A DNA stretch of 64,000 bases, taken from the NCBI RefSeq assembly GCF_017876405.1, contig NZ_JAGINW010000001.1, positions 11,235,203 to 11,299,202 on the forward strand, in the 5' to 3' direction. Shown here one piece after another: positions 27,601 to 34,533 of this stretch. Below the pieces are notes generated by a model. The model did not search any database, had not been told where the DNA came from, and saw only the letters and a list, made by a program, of their open reading frames with translations. Every line of letters begins with the position of its first letter. Within the stretch, counting starts at the first letter, position 1. A program made the position numbers and the translations under genes. The stretch comes from Kibdelosporangium banguiense (lineage in GTDB: Bacteria > Actinomycetota > Actinomycetes > Mycobacteriales > Pseudonocardiaceae).

Positions 27601-27691
27601 CCGCGACCACGCGGTTCAGCTCTACATCAAGGCGAACGCGGTGGCCGAGGCGGACGAGCTGGCAGGTGTCACTGTGGACAGTGATAGTTAG
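24689..27691 (+). CDS. AfsR-like regulator (SARP + NB-ARC + TPR)
   Basis: A 1000-aa signalling protein. Residues 5-95 form a winged-helix DNA-binding domain and 96-245 the BTAD domain (ending SDALDRYERLRVRLAEDLGVDP). Residues 280-570 form an NB-ARC ATPase with Walker A GPAGIGKTAL near 297 and Walker B VLIILDN. Residues 720-990 are TPR repeats (LNNLGYAHTENGDF, ILHSLGVANRAKGDHDQAL and others). AfsR-type proteins integrate kinase or ligand signals to switch secondary metabolism. The first 270 codons use clearly more T-ending codons than the rest and than neighbouring genes. The 3' end overlaps the convergent Calx-beta gene by 23 bp. Confidence 0.93.
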   Translation: MASMPPVRVLGLVEVVGPLGPAVLIGGRQRALLALLALNAGSVVTQTRLVDALWGESPPRTAVRTLQSHVARVRQALDGCGLPDVLVTRGPGYVLDVPRADVDAHLFEDAVRLAKTDLAGNAVPDAVARLAAGLKLWRGEALADAGLESWAVAEVQRLTEVRLDAVEDLWDARVQLGDHVAAVGELERQLVATPLRERLVGLLMLALYRCGRHSDALDRYERLRVRLAEDLGVDPGPKLQSLHMAILRRESSLEPKPNPVHAPIPAQLPRPVGHFAGRTDELAALADPAACIVVVSGPAGIGKTALAVQWAHQVKHRYPDGQLFLDLRGHDPDAALTPADALTHVLRGLGVPPDRIPAGVADQTGLYRSLVHDRRVLIILDNGGTADHVSPLVPPTVSSTLVVTSRSQLSALAIDHAVQSAELDVLAVDEAHGLINRVLGVQRVEREQAAAFELIELCGRMPLALRIAAAKLAARPRQPIAGLVAELSDDRLDALQVTGDSRSVRTVFASAYNALSEPAARLFRLLGLHPGTSFGTRLAAAVMGLSHGRARRSVDELSAAHLIMETERGQYRFHDLIRLYASECAKTDETTAQRDAAAHRIIDWYLAIADAANSTLDPTRTRITAAIADPPAELPFAAESDEVLAFLDGERGNIVPVVALAAESHELTACHMTYLLAGFLDRRGHWTDWVATCRWGVTAANRLGDPELGGLMRSALGVSCIFTRRFDEALDVLHEALAMTQASGNVRDEGYVHNNLAVANAGLRRFDEAAESFGRALELHTGTSPAAMASALNNLGYAHTENGDFAIGLKHLTQALTLAKDAEDVTLQAAILHSLGVANRAKGDHDQALAFLHESLALYREIGYKRHIPGGINDIGEALLLRGDHTQALAEFVTALEISTELGDQHCEAISLGNIARAHLRAGDLPAARHHLTRALDLRVRFPDAYEEAHLHRWMSRFAAASGDAAAAATHRDHAVQLYIKANAVAEADELAGVTVDSDS

Positions 27692-28157
27692 GAAGGGCAG
27701 GCCCGCTCGGCAGGGTCAGCCCGTCGTCGTTGAGGATCTTGCCGTGGCCGCTGCGTTCGACCAGGACACCGGCCGACGGACAGGCCATGACCGAGAAATC
27801 CTCCGTCGGCTCCTGGTGGTTGTCCCGGTAGACGTAGACGTTGATCTTCTTGGGCGCGGTGTCGCCGGACTCCCATTCCAGGATGCCGTTGGGCCTGGAG
27901 TGATCCTCCGGCTCGGTCTGCGTCGACATCACCGAGTAGATGACGCCGCCGGCACGCGCGCAGCCACCAGTGGAGACCGTGAAGGTGAAGGCGTTGGGAG
28001 GCGTGCGCTGCCCTCCCGGCAATGGGTCGCCCTCAGCCTCGGTCACGTCGTTGATGCTGACCGTACGAATGCACGGCGCAATCGTGGCCGAGGCCGCGAC
28101 CGGACTGAGTCCGGCCATGACCGTCAGCGTGGCCACGGCTAGCGAGACGTACCTCAT
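27669..28157 (-). CDS. Secreted protein with a single Calx-beta-like domain
   Basis: A 162-aa exported protein. ATG 28157 gives a clean signal peptide (LAVATLTVMAGLSPVAASA) and has a GGGGGAG ribosome site 7 nt upstream. The mature part resembles one Calx-beta motif: VSINDVTEAEGD at the start, FTFTVS, then a late GHGKILNDDG, which is the usual end of these calcium-binding repeats. Three of the four cysteines visible in the mature part (PCIRT, GGCAR, MACPS) may form disulfides. Calx-beta motifs usually come in tandem in large adhesins, so one alone is unusual. Confidence 0.75.
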   Translation of the reverse strand: MRYVSLAVATLTVMAGLSPVAASATIAPCIRTVSINDVTEAEGDPLPGGQRTPPNAFTFTVSTGGCARAGGVIYSVMSTQTEPEDHSRPNGILEWESGDTAPKKINVYVYRDNHQEPTEDFSVMACPSAGVLVERSGHGKILNDDGLTLPSGPALPNYHCPQ

Positions 28158-28228
28158 GTGTTGACTCCCCCGTCCGCAGTGGTTTCGCCCATGTATATGC
28201 CGGGGGTGTTGTGAAGATGTTGTGGCGC

Positions 28229-28957
28229 CTACCGGCGGCTGAGGCTCGCCATGAACTCGCGCAGGAAATCGCGTGTGGCCTGGGAACTCCACATCTCGAT
28301 GACCTGCCGGTCGTCGCCCGCGTCGATCCTGGCCCGCGCGGGTTGCTGCAGCTGCTGCTTGCTGAACGCGTATACGTCGCTGCGGATGGTGCCGAGCTTG
28401 GCCGCGTGCTTGAGCGCGACCGGCAGCAGGTCGTCAGGGGCAACGACCTCGTCGACCAACCCGATCGCCGCGGCCTCCTCGGGCTTGAGTGTCTTGGCCG
28501 TGAGCACAAGCGTCGATACTTGGGGACCAACTGCGTGACGCATGATCTCCAGCGGCACAATCGGAAACGGCACGCCTGCCGTCAGTTCCGTCAACCCGAT
28601 GGTGCCGCCCGACATGACAGCAACATCCGCAGCAGCCGCGAGGACACAGCCGCCCGCGAGCGCGTGCCCGTTGACCGCCGCCACCGTCGGCTTCGGGTGT
28701 TCGAACAACGCCAGTGCGGCCGCGCCCAAGGCTGGAATGAACTTCTCGATGTAGTCAGACCCGTCCTCGACGATCCGCTTCAGGTCGACCCCGGCCGAGA
28801 AGCACTTTCCTGCTCCGGTGACCACGACTGCCTTCGCGTCGGCGACAGCCGCCAGCACGCCCGGCAGCTCGGTCAGGATGTCCAGGTCCAGCGCGTTCAC
28901 CGGGCCGTTGCTGAGCCGCAGAACCGCGACACCGTCCTGGTCAGTGGTCTCGATCAT
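28229..28957 (-). CDS. Enoyl-CoA hydratase/isomerase (crotonase) family
   Basis: A 242-aa crotonase. The first oxyanion segment is FSAGVDL and the second HALAGGCVLAAAADVAVM. A catalytic-region glutamate is present in IGLTELTAGVPFP. The protein is short, without the C-terminal extension of hydroxyacyl-CoA dehydrogenase fusions. It could be a hydratase or an isomerase. It is divergent from a TetR gene, and the TetR box lies 65-85 bp upstream of its start, so it may belong to the same small regulon. Confidence 0.9.
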   Translation of the reverse strand: MIETTDQDGVAVLRLSNGPVNALDLDILTELPGVLAAVADAKAVVVTGAGKCFSAGVDLKRIVEDGSDYIEKFIPALGAAALALFEHPKPTVAAVNGHALAGGCVLAAAADVAVMSGGTIGLTELTAGVPFPIVPLEIMRHAVGPQVSTLVLTAKTLKPEEAAAIGLVDEVVAPDDLLPVALKHAAKLGTIRSDVYAFSKQQLQQPARARIDAGDDRQVIEMWSSQATRDFLREFMASLSRR

Positions 28958-29021
28958 GCGTCCATCTTGGCCCAGGCATGCGCAGGCGGCGTGTGAGGCT
29001 CGGTACTATTTCCGGACATCT

Positions 29022-29042
29022 TTCTTGACCAATCATTCTAGA
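29022..29042. promoter_or_regulatory. TetR operator, copy 1
   Basis: TTCTTGACCAATCATTCTAGA lies 18 bp before the TetR start and between it and the divergent crotonase gene. It matches the inverted copy at 29661-29681 (TTCTTGAC, then ATC and TCTA at the same spacing). The arrangement suggests autoregulation. Confidence 0.6.
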
Positions 29043-29060
29043 TATGGGTTGGATAGGCGC

Positions 29061-29639
29061 ATGGCCAGGACCAAGGAGTTCGACCCGGACGCCGCGTTGC
29101 GGTCCGCGTTGGACCTGTTCTGGCGCAAGGGTTACGAAGCGACCTCGATCCAGGACCTGGTGGAACACCTGGGTATCGGACGGGCCAGTATCTACGCGAC
29201 TTTCGGCACCAAACACGAGCTGTACCTGCGGGCGTTGGATCGGTACTGCGAGGAGATGGCCGGCCGCAACGCGTACACACTGGCCCCGGCGGGACCGGCG
29301 TTGCCGGCGGTCCGGGAGCTGGTGAGGTCGTTCGCCGAGGACGCCCTGACCGATCCCGACCGCAAAGGCTGCTTCGTCACCAACACCGCGGTCGAATGCC
29401 TGCCGCATGACGAACTGGCGGGCAAGCGCGTCGACATCGGTCTCAACGGGCTCGAATCGGCGATCGCCGGGACCCTGATCAGGGCTCACGACCAGGGCGA
29501 ACTCAGGGCGGACAAAGATCCGCAGGCACTGGCCCGGTTCCTGGTCACCCTGATCCAGGGCATCCGCGTGATCGCCAAGCGCCCCGATCGGCAGCGTCTG
29601 CGAGACGCCGTCGATCAAGCGCTCTCGCTGCTCGACTAG
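29061..29639 (+). CDS. TetR/AcrR-family repressor
   Basis: A 192-aa TetR protein. The HTH reads ALDLFWRKGYEATSIQDLVEHLGI and ASIYATFGTKHELYLRALD. The FWRKGYEATSIQDLV form and YATFGTKHELYL are typical of the subgroup that controls hydrolase or NADH-dependent enzyme genes and senses electrophiles or small aromatics. GCFVTN with a cysteine lies in the ligand domain. The same box occurs before this gene and before the hydrolase gene 51 bp downstream, so both are likely repressed by it. Confidence 0.92.
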   Translation: MARTKEFDPDAALRSALDLFWRKGYEATSIQDLVEHLGIGRASIYATFGTKHELYLRALDRYCEEMAGRNAYTLAPAGPALPAVRELVRSFAEDALTDPDRKGCFVTNTAVECLPHDELAGKRVDIGLNGLESAIAGTLIRAHDQGELRADKDPQALARFLVTLIQGIRVIAKRPDRQRLRDAVDQALSLLD

Positions 29640-29660
29640 TGCTTTTTTGCTGTCCTTATA

Positions 29661-29681
29661 TTAGACCGATCAGTCAAGAAT
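29661..29681. promoter_or_regulatory. TetR operator, copy 2
   Basis: GACCGATCAGTC at 29664-29675 is a near-perfect palindrome (GACYGATCRGTC). The whole block at 29661-29681 is the reverse complement of a close relative of copy 1 at 29022-29042. It lies 10 bp before the start of the hydrolase gene, so a bound repressor would block it. Confidence 0.65.
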
Positions 29682-29690
29682 GGAACTCTG

Positions 29691-30641
29691 ATGGACCGTC
29701 GTTCTCTGCTGGCCGCGGGCGCCGCGACCGCCGCGTTGGCCGCGACCGGCACAACCGCCGAAGCCGAAGCGGCCACCCCCTCGGACGCCGAACTGGCGCG
29801 GTCCCTGGGCTTCCGCAGCGCCTACGCGGACGTCAACGGAACCCGGCTGCACTACGTGATCGGCGGCAAGGGGTCGCCGCTCATGCTGCTCGGCGGCTGG
29901 CCGCAGACGTGGTGGCAGTTCCGCAAGATCATGCCCGCGCTGGCCGAGCGGTACCGCGTGATCGTGGCCGACCTGCGCGGGATGAACCTGTCGGGCAAAC
30001 CGGCCGGTGGCTACGACAAGAAGACCATGGCCCGTGACATCTACGAACTGGTCAAGAAACTCGGCTACACGCAGGTGGACATCGCCGGCCACGACATCGG
30101 CGCGATGGTCGGGCACGCCTTCGCGGCCAACTACCCCCACGCGATCCGGAAACTGGCGCTGATCGACGTCCCGCACCCGGACGAAGGCCTGTACGAGCTC
30201 ACCCTGCTGCCCCAGCCCACCCAGTTCCACCTGTGGTGGTTCGCGTTCAACCAGGTCCAGCTGCTGCCCGAACAGCTGCTCGCCGGCCGGTTCCGGCTGC
30301 TCGTGGACCACCTGTGCGGCCTGCTGCTGCAGAATCAGGCCGCCATCACCGATCGTGACCGCGCGATCTACGCCAGGGCCTACGCCTCGCCGGACGCGAT
30401 CCGGGCGTCCAACGGCTGGTATCAGACGTTCGGCCAGGACATCGTCGACGGAAAGACCTATCCACGGCTGACTTTGCCCGTTCTCGGCCTCGCCTCGGAG
30501 CCCGGTTTCGACTATCTGGCCGGGCCGTTGCGGCGGCAGGCCGTCGACGTCCAGCTCGAAAAGATCTCCGGTGCCGGGCACTACGTCGCCGAGGAACAGC
30601 CCGAGGCGGTGGTCACCCACCTGCGGCGGTTCTTTGGTTAA
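29691..30641 (+). CDS. Exported epoxide hydrolase-like alpha/beta hydrolase
   Basis: A 316-aa hydrolase. The N-terminus (DRRSLLAAGAATAALA) has twin arginines and a hydrophobic core, suggesting Tat export. The nucleophile elbow is GHDIGA with Asp135, and the likely catalytic histidine lies in GAGHYVAEEQPE near the C-terminus. LLGGWPQTWWQFRK forms the oxyanion region. An aspartate nucleophile points to an epoxide hydrolase or dehalogenase rather than an esterase. The TetR operator directly before it indicates substrate-responsive control by the upstream repressor. Confidence 0.87.
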   Translation: MDRRSLLAAGAATAALAATGTTAEAEAATPSDAELARSLGFRSAYADVNGTRLHYVIGGKGSPLMLLGGWPQTWWQFRKIMPALAERYRVIVADLRGMNLSGKPAGGYDKKTMARDIYELVKKLGYTQVDIAGHDIGAMVGHAFAANYPHAIRKLALIDVPHPDEGLYELTLLPQPTQFHLWWFAFNQVQLLPEQLLAGRFRLLVDHLCGLLLQNQAAITDRDRAIYARAYASPDAIRASNGWYQTFGQDIVDGKTYPRLTLPVLGLASEPGFDYLAGPLRRQAVDVQLEKISGAGHYVAEEQPEAVVTHLRRFFG

Positions 30642-30671
30642 CCGGCCGCCCGTGCGGGGTAACCAGCGGCT

Positions 30672-30827
30672 ATGTCCGCCAACGACAAGCCGAAACACCT
30701 GGTCGAGGAGCTCGTCGGCAAGGTCAAGCAGGAGTGGGGCGAGCACACCGGCAACGAGGCCCTGCGGGTGGAAGGCGAGGCAGAGGCCGACGAGGCCAAA
30801 GCCGAGCTGGAACGCGACAAGGAGTAA
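30672..30827 (+). CDS. CsbD-family small stress protein
   Basis: A 51-aa protein too short for standard gene callers. It reads MSANDKPKHLVEELVGKVK, then a glycine turn, EALRVEGEAEADEAKAELER. The pattern of Lys/Glu-rich helices around a G(x)VKxxxG core matches CsbD. These proteins accumulate in general stress, with unknown function. It ends 6 bp before the Ku gene, so the two probably share a transcript. Confidence 0.75.
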   Translation: MSANDKPKHLVEELVGKVKQEWGEHTGNEALRVEGEAEADEAKAELERDKE

Positions 30828-30833
30828 CCGGCC

Positions 30834-31733
30834 ATGCCGCGCGCGATCTGGAGCGGAGCGATCAGTTTCGGCCTGGTGACCATCCCGGTGGAGCTCTACA
30901 GCGCCACCTCGGATCACACCGTCCACTTCAACCAGTTCGAACGTGGCACTTCCGACCGCGTCCGGTACAAGCGGGTCAACGAGCGCACCGGCGAGGAAGT
31001 GGAGTTCTCCGACATCGTCAAGGGCCGGGAGGTCGATGACGGGCAGTTCGTCCTTCTCGAGCCGGACGAACTGGCCGACATCGCTCCCGGCCGGTCCCGC
31101 ACGATCGACATCAGCACGTTCGTGGATCTCGACGAGATCGACCCGATCTTCTTCCAGAAGACCTACTGGCTGGCGCCTGCCAAGAAGGAGTACGCCAAGC
31201 CGTATGCCTTGCTGTCCAAGGCGATGGAGTCGACCAACCGGGCGGGCATCGCCACCTTCGTGATGCGAGGCAAGCAGTATCTGACCGCGATCCGGGCCCG
31301 GGACGGCCGGATGTCATTGGAGACCCTGTACTTCGCCGACGAGATCAGGGAACCCGTCGAGATCGAGGACGCCCCGGCCCCGCGCCGCAACGAGCTGAAG
31401 ATGGCCTCGTCACTGATCGAGTCGATGAGCGAGGCCTGGCGGCCCGAGGACTACCGCGACACGTACACCGACCGCGTGAACAAGCTCATCAAGGACAAGG
31501 CCGCGGGCAACGAGAGCGTCGCCGAGGCCGAGCCGCCCGGCGCCACCGAGGTGACCGACCTGATGGAGGCCCTGCGCCAGAGCGTCGAGTCCGCCAAGGG
31601 CCGCAGGAAGCCGGCCGACCTGTCCGGGCTGAGCAAGTCCGAGCTCGATGAACGAGCCCGCGACCTGCACATCAAGGGCCGGTCCAAGATGAAGCGGGCC
31701 GAGCTGGAGAAAGCCGTGGCGAAGGCGTCCTGA
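30834..31733 (+). CDS. ku: Ku, non-homologous end-joining DNA-end-binding protein
   Basis: A 299-aa bacterial Ku. The start MPRAIWSGAISFGLVTIPVE is the family signature, and the ring core runs to about residue 235. The C-terminal 60 residues are Lys/Ala-rich and end in a SAP-like helix pair (LSGLSKSELDERARDLHIKG, then KRAELEKAVAK), which may bind DNA. Ku binds broken ends and recruits the ligase LigD. No ligD is present in the window, so this may be a second Ku or an unlinked pair. It follows CsbD by 6 bp. Confidence 0.95.
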   Translation: MPRAIWSGAISFGLVTIPVELYSATSDHTVHFNQFERGTSDRVRYKRVNERTGEEVEFSDIVKGREVDDGQFVLLEPDELADIAPGRSRTIDISTFVDLDEIDPIFFQKTYWLAPAKKEYAKPYALLSKAMESTNRAGIATFVMRGKQYLTAIRARDGRMSLETLYFADEIREPVEIEDAPAPRRNELKMASSLIESMSEAWRPEDYRDTYTDRVNKLIKDKAAGNESVAEAEPPGATEVTDLMEALRQSVESAKGRRKPADLSGLSKSELDERARDLHIKGRSKMKRAELEKAVAKAS

Positions 31734-31767
31734 GTTTCCCGGCCGCCCGGGTGGGCACACTGCAACC

Positions 31768-32139
31768 ATGATCGGACGACTGCGAAGTGTGGTGCTCGAC
31801 TGCAAGGACCCCCTCAAACTCGCGGGTTTCTACGCCGAACTGCTCGGCGGCACGGTGACCGAGGACGACGACACATGGGTGGTGCTCACCGAGCCCATGG
31901 GCCACCGGATCGCCTTCCAGCTGGCGCCCGAGTACGAGCCGCCGAAGTTCCCCGACCCCTGTGGATCGCAACAGTTCCACCTCGACATCCACGTCGAGGA
32001 CGTCGACATCGCCGAGCGGGAGGTGCTCGCCCTGGGCGCCACCCGGGTGCATGACGCTCCAGGCGAGGACCACTTCCGCGTGTTCCGCGACCCGGCCGGG
32101 CACACGTTCTGCCTGATCTACGGCGTTCCAGCGGTCTGA
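31768..32139 (+). CDS. VOC (glyoxalase/bleomycin-resistance) family protein
   Basis: A 123-aa protein with the paired beta-alpha-beta-beta-beta modules of the vicinal-oxygen-chelate fold: SVVLDCKDPLKLAGFYAELLG at the start and HFRVFRDPAGHTFCLIYG at the end. The central segment has QQFHLDIHVED. Members include glyoxalases, dioxygenases and drug-binding proteins, and the substrate cannot be told. The 3' end overlaps the convergent DinB gene by 22 bp. Confidence 0.87.
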   Translation: MIGRLRSVVLDCKDPLKLAGFYAELLGGTVTEDDDTWVVLTEPMGHRIAFQLAPEYEPPKFPDPCGSQQFHLDIHVEDVDIAEREVLALGATRVHDAPGEDHFRVFRDPAGHTFCLIYGVPAV

Positions 32140-32642
32140 GCATCCTCCTCCCACGGGTGATCACCGGCCGCGCCGTCGATCAGCTCCCGGATGATGTCCA
32201 TGTGGCCGGCGTGCCGCGCCGTCTCCTCGATCATGTGGATCAGCACCCAGCGCATGGTGACCTTGTCGCCGTCCCATGAGGTGCCGATCTCGGTCAGCTC
32301 GACCTCGTTGACGACGGCGTCGGCCGCCGCACAGGCCTCGCGGTAGAACGCCACAATGCCTTCAGTGGTCTCACCAGGGCGTACCTGAAGGTCGAACTCA
32401 GGATCGTCCTCTTTGAACACAGCCTTCGACTCCCGGCCGAACGGCTCACAGAACCAGCCGTACTCAACCGACGCCAGATGCTTGACCAAGCCGAGCAGAT
32501 GCGTGCCCGACGGCGTCATCTTCCTGCGTAACTGCTCGTCGTCCAGGCCCTGGATCTTCCACAGCACAGCCTCGCGATGCCGCCACATCGCGGCCAGCAA
32601 GCTCTCCTTCTCGCCACCGGTCGGAGGCACTCGAATCACCAT
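32118..32642 (-). CDS. DinB/DUF664-family protein
   Basis: A 174-aa four-helix-bundle protein. The start at ATG 32642 gives MVIRVPPTGGEKESLLAAM. Metal-ligand histidines of the DinB superfamily lie in LVKHLASVEYGWF and IEETARHAGHMDIIREL. The superfamily includes thiol transferases such as mycothiol-dependent enzymes and bacillithiol transferase, so a mycothiol-linked detoxification role is plausible. The reading frame stays open upstream to 33470, but that part overlaps the TetR gene in another frame and is not coding. Confidence 0.82.
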   Translation of the reverse strand: MVIRVPPTGGEKESLLAAMWRHREAVLWKIQGLDDEQLRRKMTPSGTHLLGLVKHLASVEYGWFCEPFGRESKAVFKEDDPEFDLQVRPGETTEGIVAFYREACAAADAVVNEVELTEIGTSWDGDKVTMRWVLIHMIEETARHAGHMDIIRELIDGAAGDHPWEEDAQTAGTP

Positions 32643-32851
32643 GCCCAGCAACCTACGCCGGGGGTCCGACAGTATTGGACGGCCTCGCTCCGCTCGGCGG
32701 GCTTGGTCGCCAAAGCCAGCCGTTTCCACACCGCCCCACGCGACCGGCTTCTTCGCTCGGGGTCGGCCGTCGTCGTGGCTGGGGCGATGCCGGGCGTGTT
32801 GCGGTGCGTAAACGACCGGCGCGACCAAGCCACTCGGCTCAGGCGTGACTA
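32643..32851. other. Gap with no recognisable gene
   Basis: 209 bp between the DinB and TetR genes, which are on the same strand. I see no gene, palindrome or strong promoter in it. Confidence 0.4.
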
Positions 32852-33439
32852 TCAGGCAGGGCTGATGGGCTGGAGGGCGTTGTGGATGACCTCTTCGGCG
32901 AATTTGACTGCGGCGGGGGCGGCTCCGGTGCGGCCCATGGCGGCGCCGTTGGCTTTCAGGCCGTCGATGATCAGCATGATTCGGTCGGCGAGGGTGCGCG
33001 GGTCGGCTGCGCCCGCGCGTCTGGCGATGTCCAGCAGGCTTTCGTGCATCAGCTGGAAGTTTGCGGTGGCGGCCTTGTTCACTGGGTGTGTGGGGTCTGG
33101 GAATTCGGCGTGGGCGTTGTAGATGGCGCAGCCACGGAACTCCGCTGCCATGGTCTGTTCGGCCACGTCGCTGACGATCACGAGTAGCTGGTCCGCCGGG
33201 TCGGAAGCTGCCTGCGCGGCCCGCTCCAAAGCTGCCGTCCAGCCGTCCCTGCTGCGGACGACATAGGCCGCGACCAGCTCGTCCTTGGTGGCGAACTCGC
33301 GGTAGAGGGTGTTCTTGCCGCAACTGGCCGCGTCGATGATCTGTTGCAGGCCGACCGCGTGCACGCCCTCGGAGTCGAACAGCTGCGCCGCGATCTCCAG
33401 GATCCGGTCCCGTGCGGTCGGATCCGGCTTGCGTGGCAT
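32852..33439 (-). CDS. TetR-family repressor of the SDR gene
   Basis: A 195-aa TetR protein. The HTH is RILEIAAQLFDSEGVHAVGLQQII and NTLYREFATKDELVAAYV. The ligand domain has GCAIYNAHAEF. It is divergent from the SDR gene, and three copies of the palindrome GGACCGNYCGGTCC lie in the 145-bp gap between them. This strongly suggests that it represses both itself and the SDR gene. Confidence 0.92.
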   Translation of the reverse strand: MPRKPDPTARDRILEIAAQLFDSEGVHAVGLQQIIDAASCGKNTLYREFATKDELVAAYVVRSRDGWTAALERAAQAASDPADQLLVIVSDVAEQTMAAEFRGCAIYNAHAEFPDPTHPVNKAATANFQLMHESLLDIARRAGAADPRTLADRIMLIIDGLKANGAAMGRTGAAPAAVKFAEEVIHNALQPISPA

Positions 33440-33453
33440 GGCCGCATGTTAAC

Positions 33454-33560
33454 GGACCGACCGGTCCCACGTCATTTCACGAAACGGGGATCACACCCGG
33501 TTGACAGGCCGGGCCGGCCGGGCCAGTATCGGGACCGATCGGTCCGGGACCGTCCGGTCC
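33454..33560. promoter_or_regulatory. Three TetR operators between tetR and SDR genes
   Basis: Near-identical 14-bp palindromes occur at 33454-33467 (GGACCGACCGGTCC), 33532-33545 (GGACCGATCGGTCC, perfect) and 33547-33560 (GGACCGTCCGGTCC). One is 15 bp upstream of the TetR start; the other two are tandem, 1 bp apart, just downstream of the SDR promoter. This is the layout of an autoregulated repressor. Confidence 0.8.
33501..33529 (+). promoter_or_regulatory. Sigma70-like promoter of the SDR gene
   Basis: TTGACA at 33501-33506 and CAGTAT at 33524-33529 are 17 bp apart. The expected start point, near 33536, lies inside the second palindrome, so a bound TetR would block RNA polymerase. Confidence 0.65.
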
Positions 33561-33584
33561 GAAACGAATGCAGGAGGACAAGCC

Positions 33585-34376
33585 ATGGATCTGCGACTTG
33601 CCGGCAAGACCGCGGTCGTCACCGGCGGGAGCAAGGGCATCGGGCTTGAGGTCGTCCGTCAGCTGATCGACGAGGGTGTCCGCGTGGTCAGCGGCTCCAG
33701 GTCGATCACCGCCGAGCTCAAGGAGACCGGCGCCATCGCGGTGAGCGCCGACCTGTCCACTCCGGACGGCCCGAAGCAGCTGATCGACGAGGCGCTCACC
33801 GCGCTCGGCGGCATCGACATCCTGGTCAACAACGCCGGTATCGGCGACCACGCCGGCCTGGTGCAGGGCGTGGTCAACAACGTACTGACGTTGCCCGACA
33901 GCGCGTGGGAGCAGTCCTTCAACGTCAACTTCTACTCCGCGCTGCGCACGAGCCGGGCCGCCATGCCCAGCCTGATCGAGCGCGACGGCGTGATCGTCAA
34001 CGTGTCGTCGGTCGGGGCCCGGCTCCCGGGCGTCGGGCCCGCCGACTACAACATCGCCAAGACCGCCCTCAACGGCCTGACCAAGGCACTCGCCGAGCAG
34101 TTCGGCCCGCAGGGCGTACGCGCCATCGGGATCTCACCCGGCCCGGTCAGCACCGGCGTCTGGGAGGATCCTGACGGCTTTGTCGGCCAGCTCGCCAAGG
34201 CGCAGGGCGTCGATCGGCACGACTTCGCCGACCAGTTCCTGGCCAACCTCGGGGCCTCCACCGGCCGGGTGAGCACACCCGAGGAGGTCGCCCGGCTGAT
34301 CGTGTTCGCCGTGTCGCCCAACAACATCACCGGCACGGACTACCTGATCGACGGCGGAGCGGTCAAGACCGCCTGA
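33585..34376 (+). CDS. Short-chain dehydrogenase/reductase
   Basis: A 263-aa classical SDR. The cofactor loop is TGGSKGIG, and SGSRS follows the second strand, suggesting NADP preference. NNAG is intact. The catalytic Ser lies in VNVSSVGAR and the YNIAK motif provides Tyr and Lys. Asn of the tetrad is in FNVNFYS. The substrate is unknown. The AGGAGG ribosome site precedes ATG 33585. Regulation is by the divergent TetR through visible operators. Confidence 0.92.
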   Translation: MDLRLAGKTAVVTGGSKGIGLEVVRQLIDEGVRVVSGSRSITAELKETGAIAVSADLSTPDGPKQLIDEALTALGGIDILVNNAGIGDHAGLVQGVVNNVLTLPDSAWEQSFNVNFYSALRTSRAAMPSLIERDGVIVNVSSVGARLPGVGPADYNIAKTALNGLTKALAEQFGPQGVRAIGISPGPVSTGVWEDPDGFVGQLAKAQGVDRHDFADQFLANLGASTGRVSTPEEVARLIVFAVSPNNITGTDYLIDGGAVKTA

Positions 34377-34452
34377 CCCTCCGTCCGAAGTAGACCAGAC
34401 CGGCGCCGGACAGCAGCAGGAAGATCCCACCGGTACTGGCCGACTGCGGGTG
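34363..34452 (-). pseudogene. C-terminal membrane-anchor remnant
   Basis: Read on the minus strand, this stretch encodes PQSASTGGIFLLLSGAGLV, then YFGRRVRRS and a stop. That is the shape of a C-terminal membrane anchor: TG, a hydrophobic helix and a basic tail, as in sortase substrates or surface proteins. An in-frame stop lies shortly upstream, and it overlaps the 3' end of the SDR gene. It may be the tail of a lost surface-protein gene. It is short enough to be chance. Confidence 0.3.
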
Positions 34453-34477
34453 GTCACCTGGAGCTGACCTGCCCCGC

Positions 34478-34505
34478 GGGAAAGCCGGTCACGGCCGGCT
34501 TTCCC
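34478..34505 (+). terminator. Hairpin terminator after the SDR gene
   Basis: GGGAAAGCCGG at 34478-34488 pairs perfectly with CCGGCTTTCCC at 34495-34505 around a 6-nt loop (11-bp stem). It lies between the SDR gene and the P1 peptidase gene. Confidence 0.75.
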
Positions 34506-34533
34506 CTCGTGCCGTGATCACTATCCTGGTTGT

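Noticed and set aside
25655..27610. A 651-codon minus-strand frame in the AfsR-like gene
   Set aside because: Shadow of the TPR part. It has no recognisable domain and biased composition.
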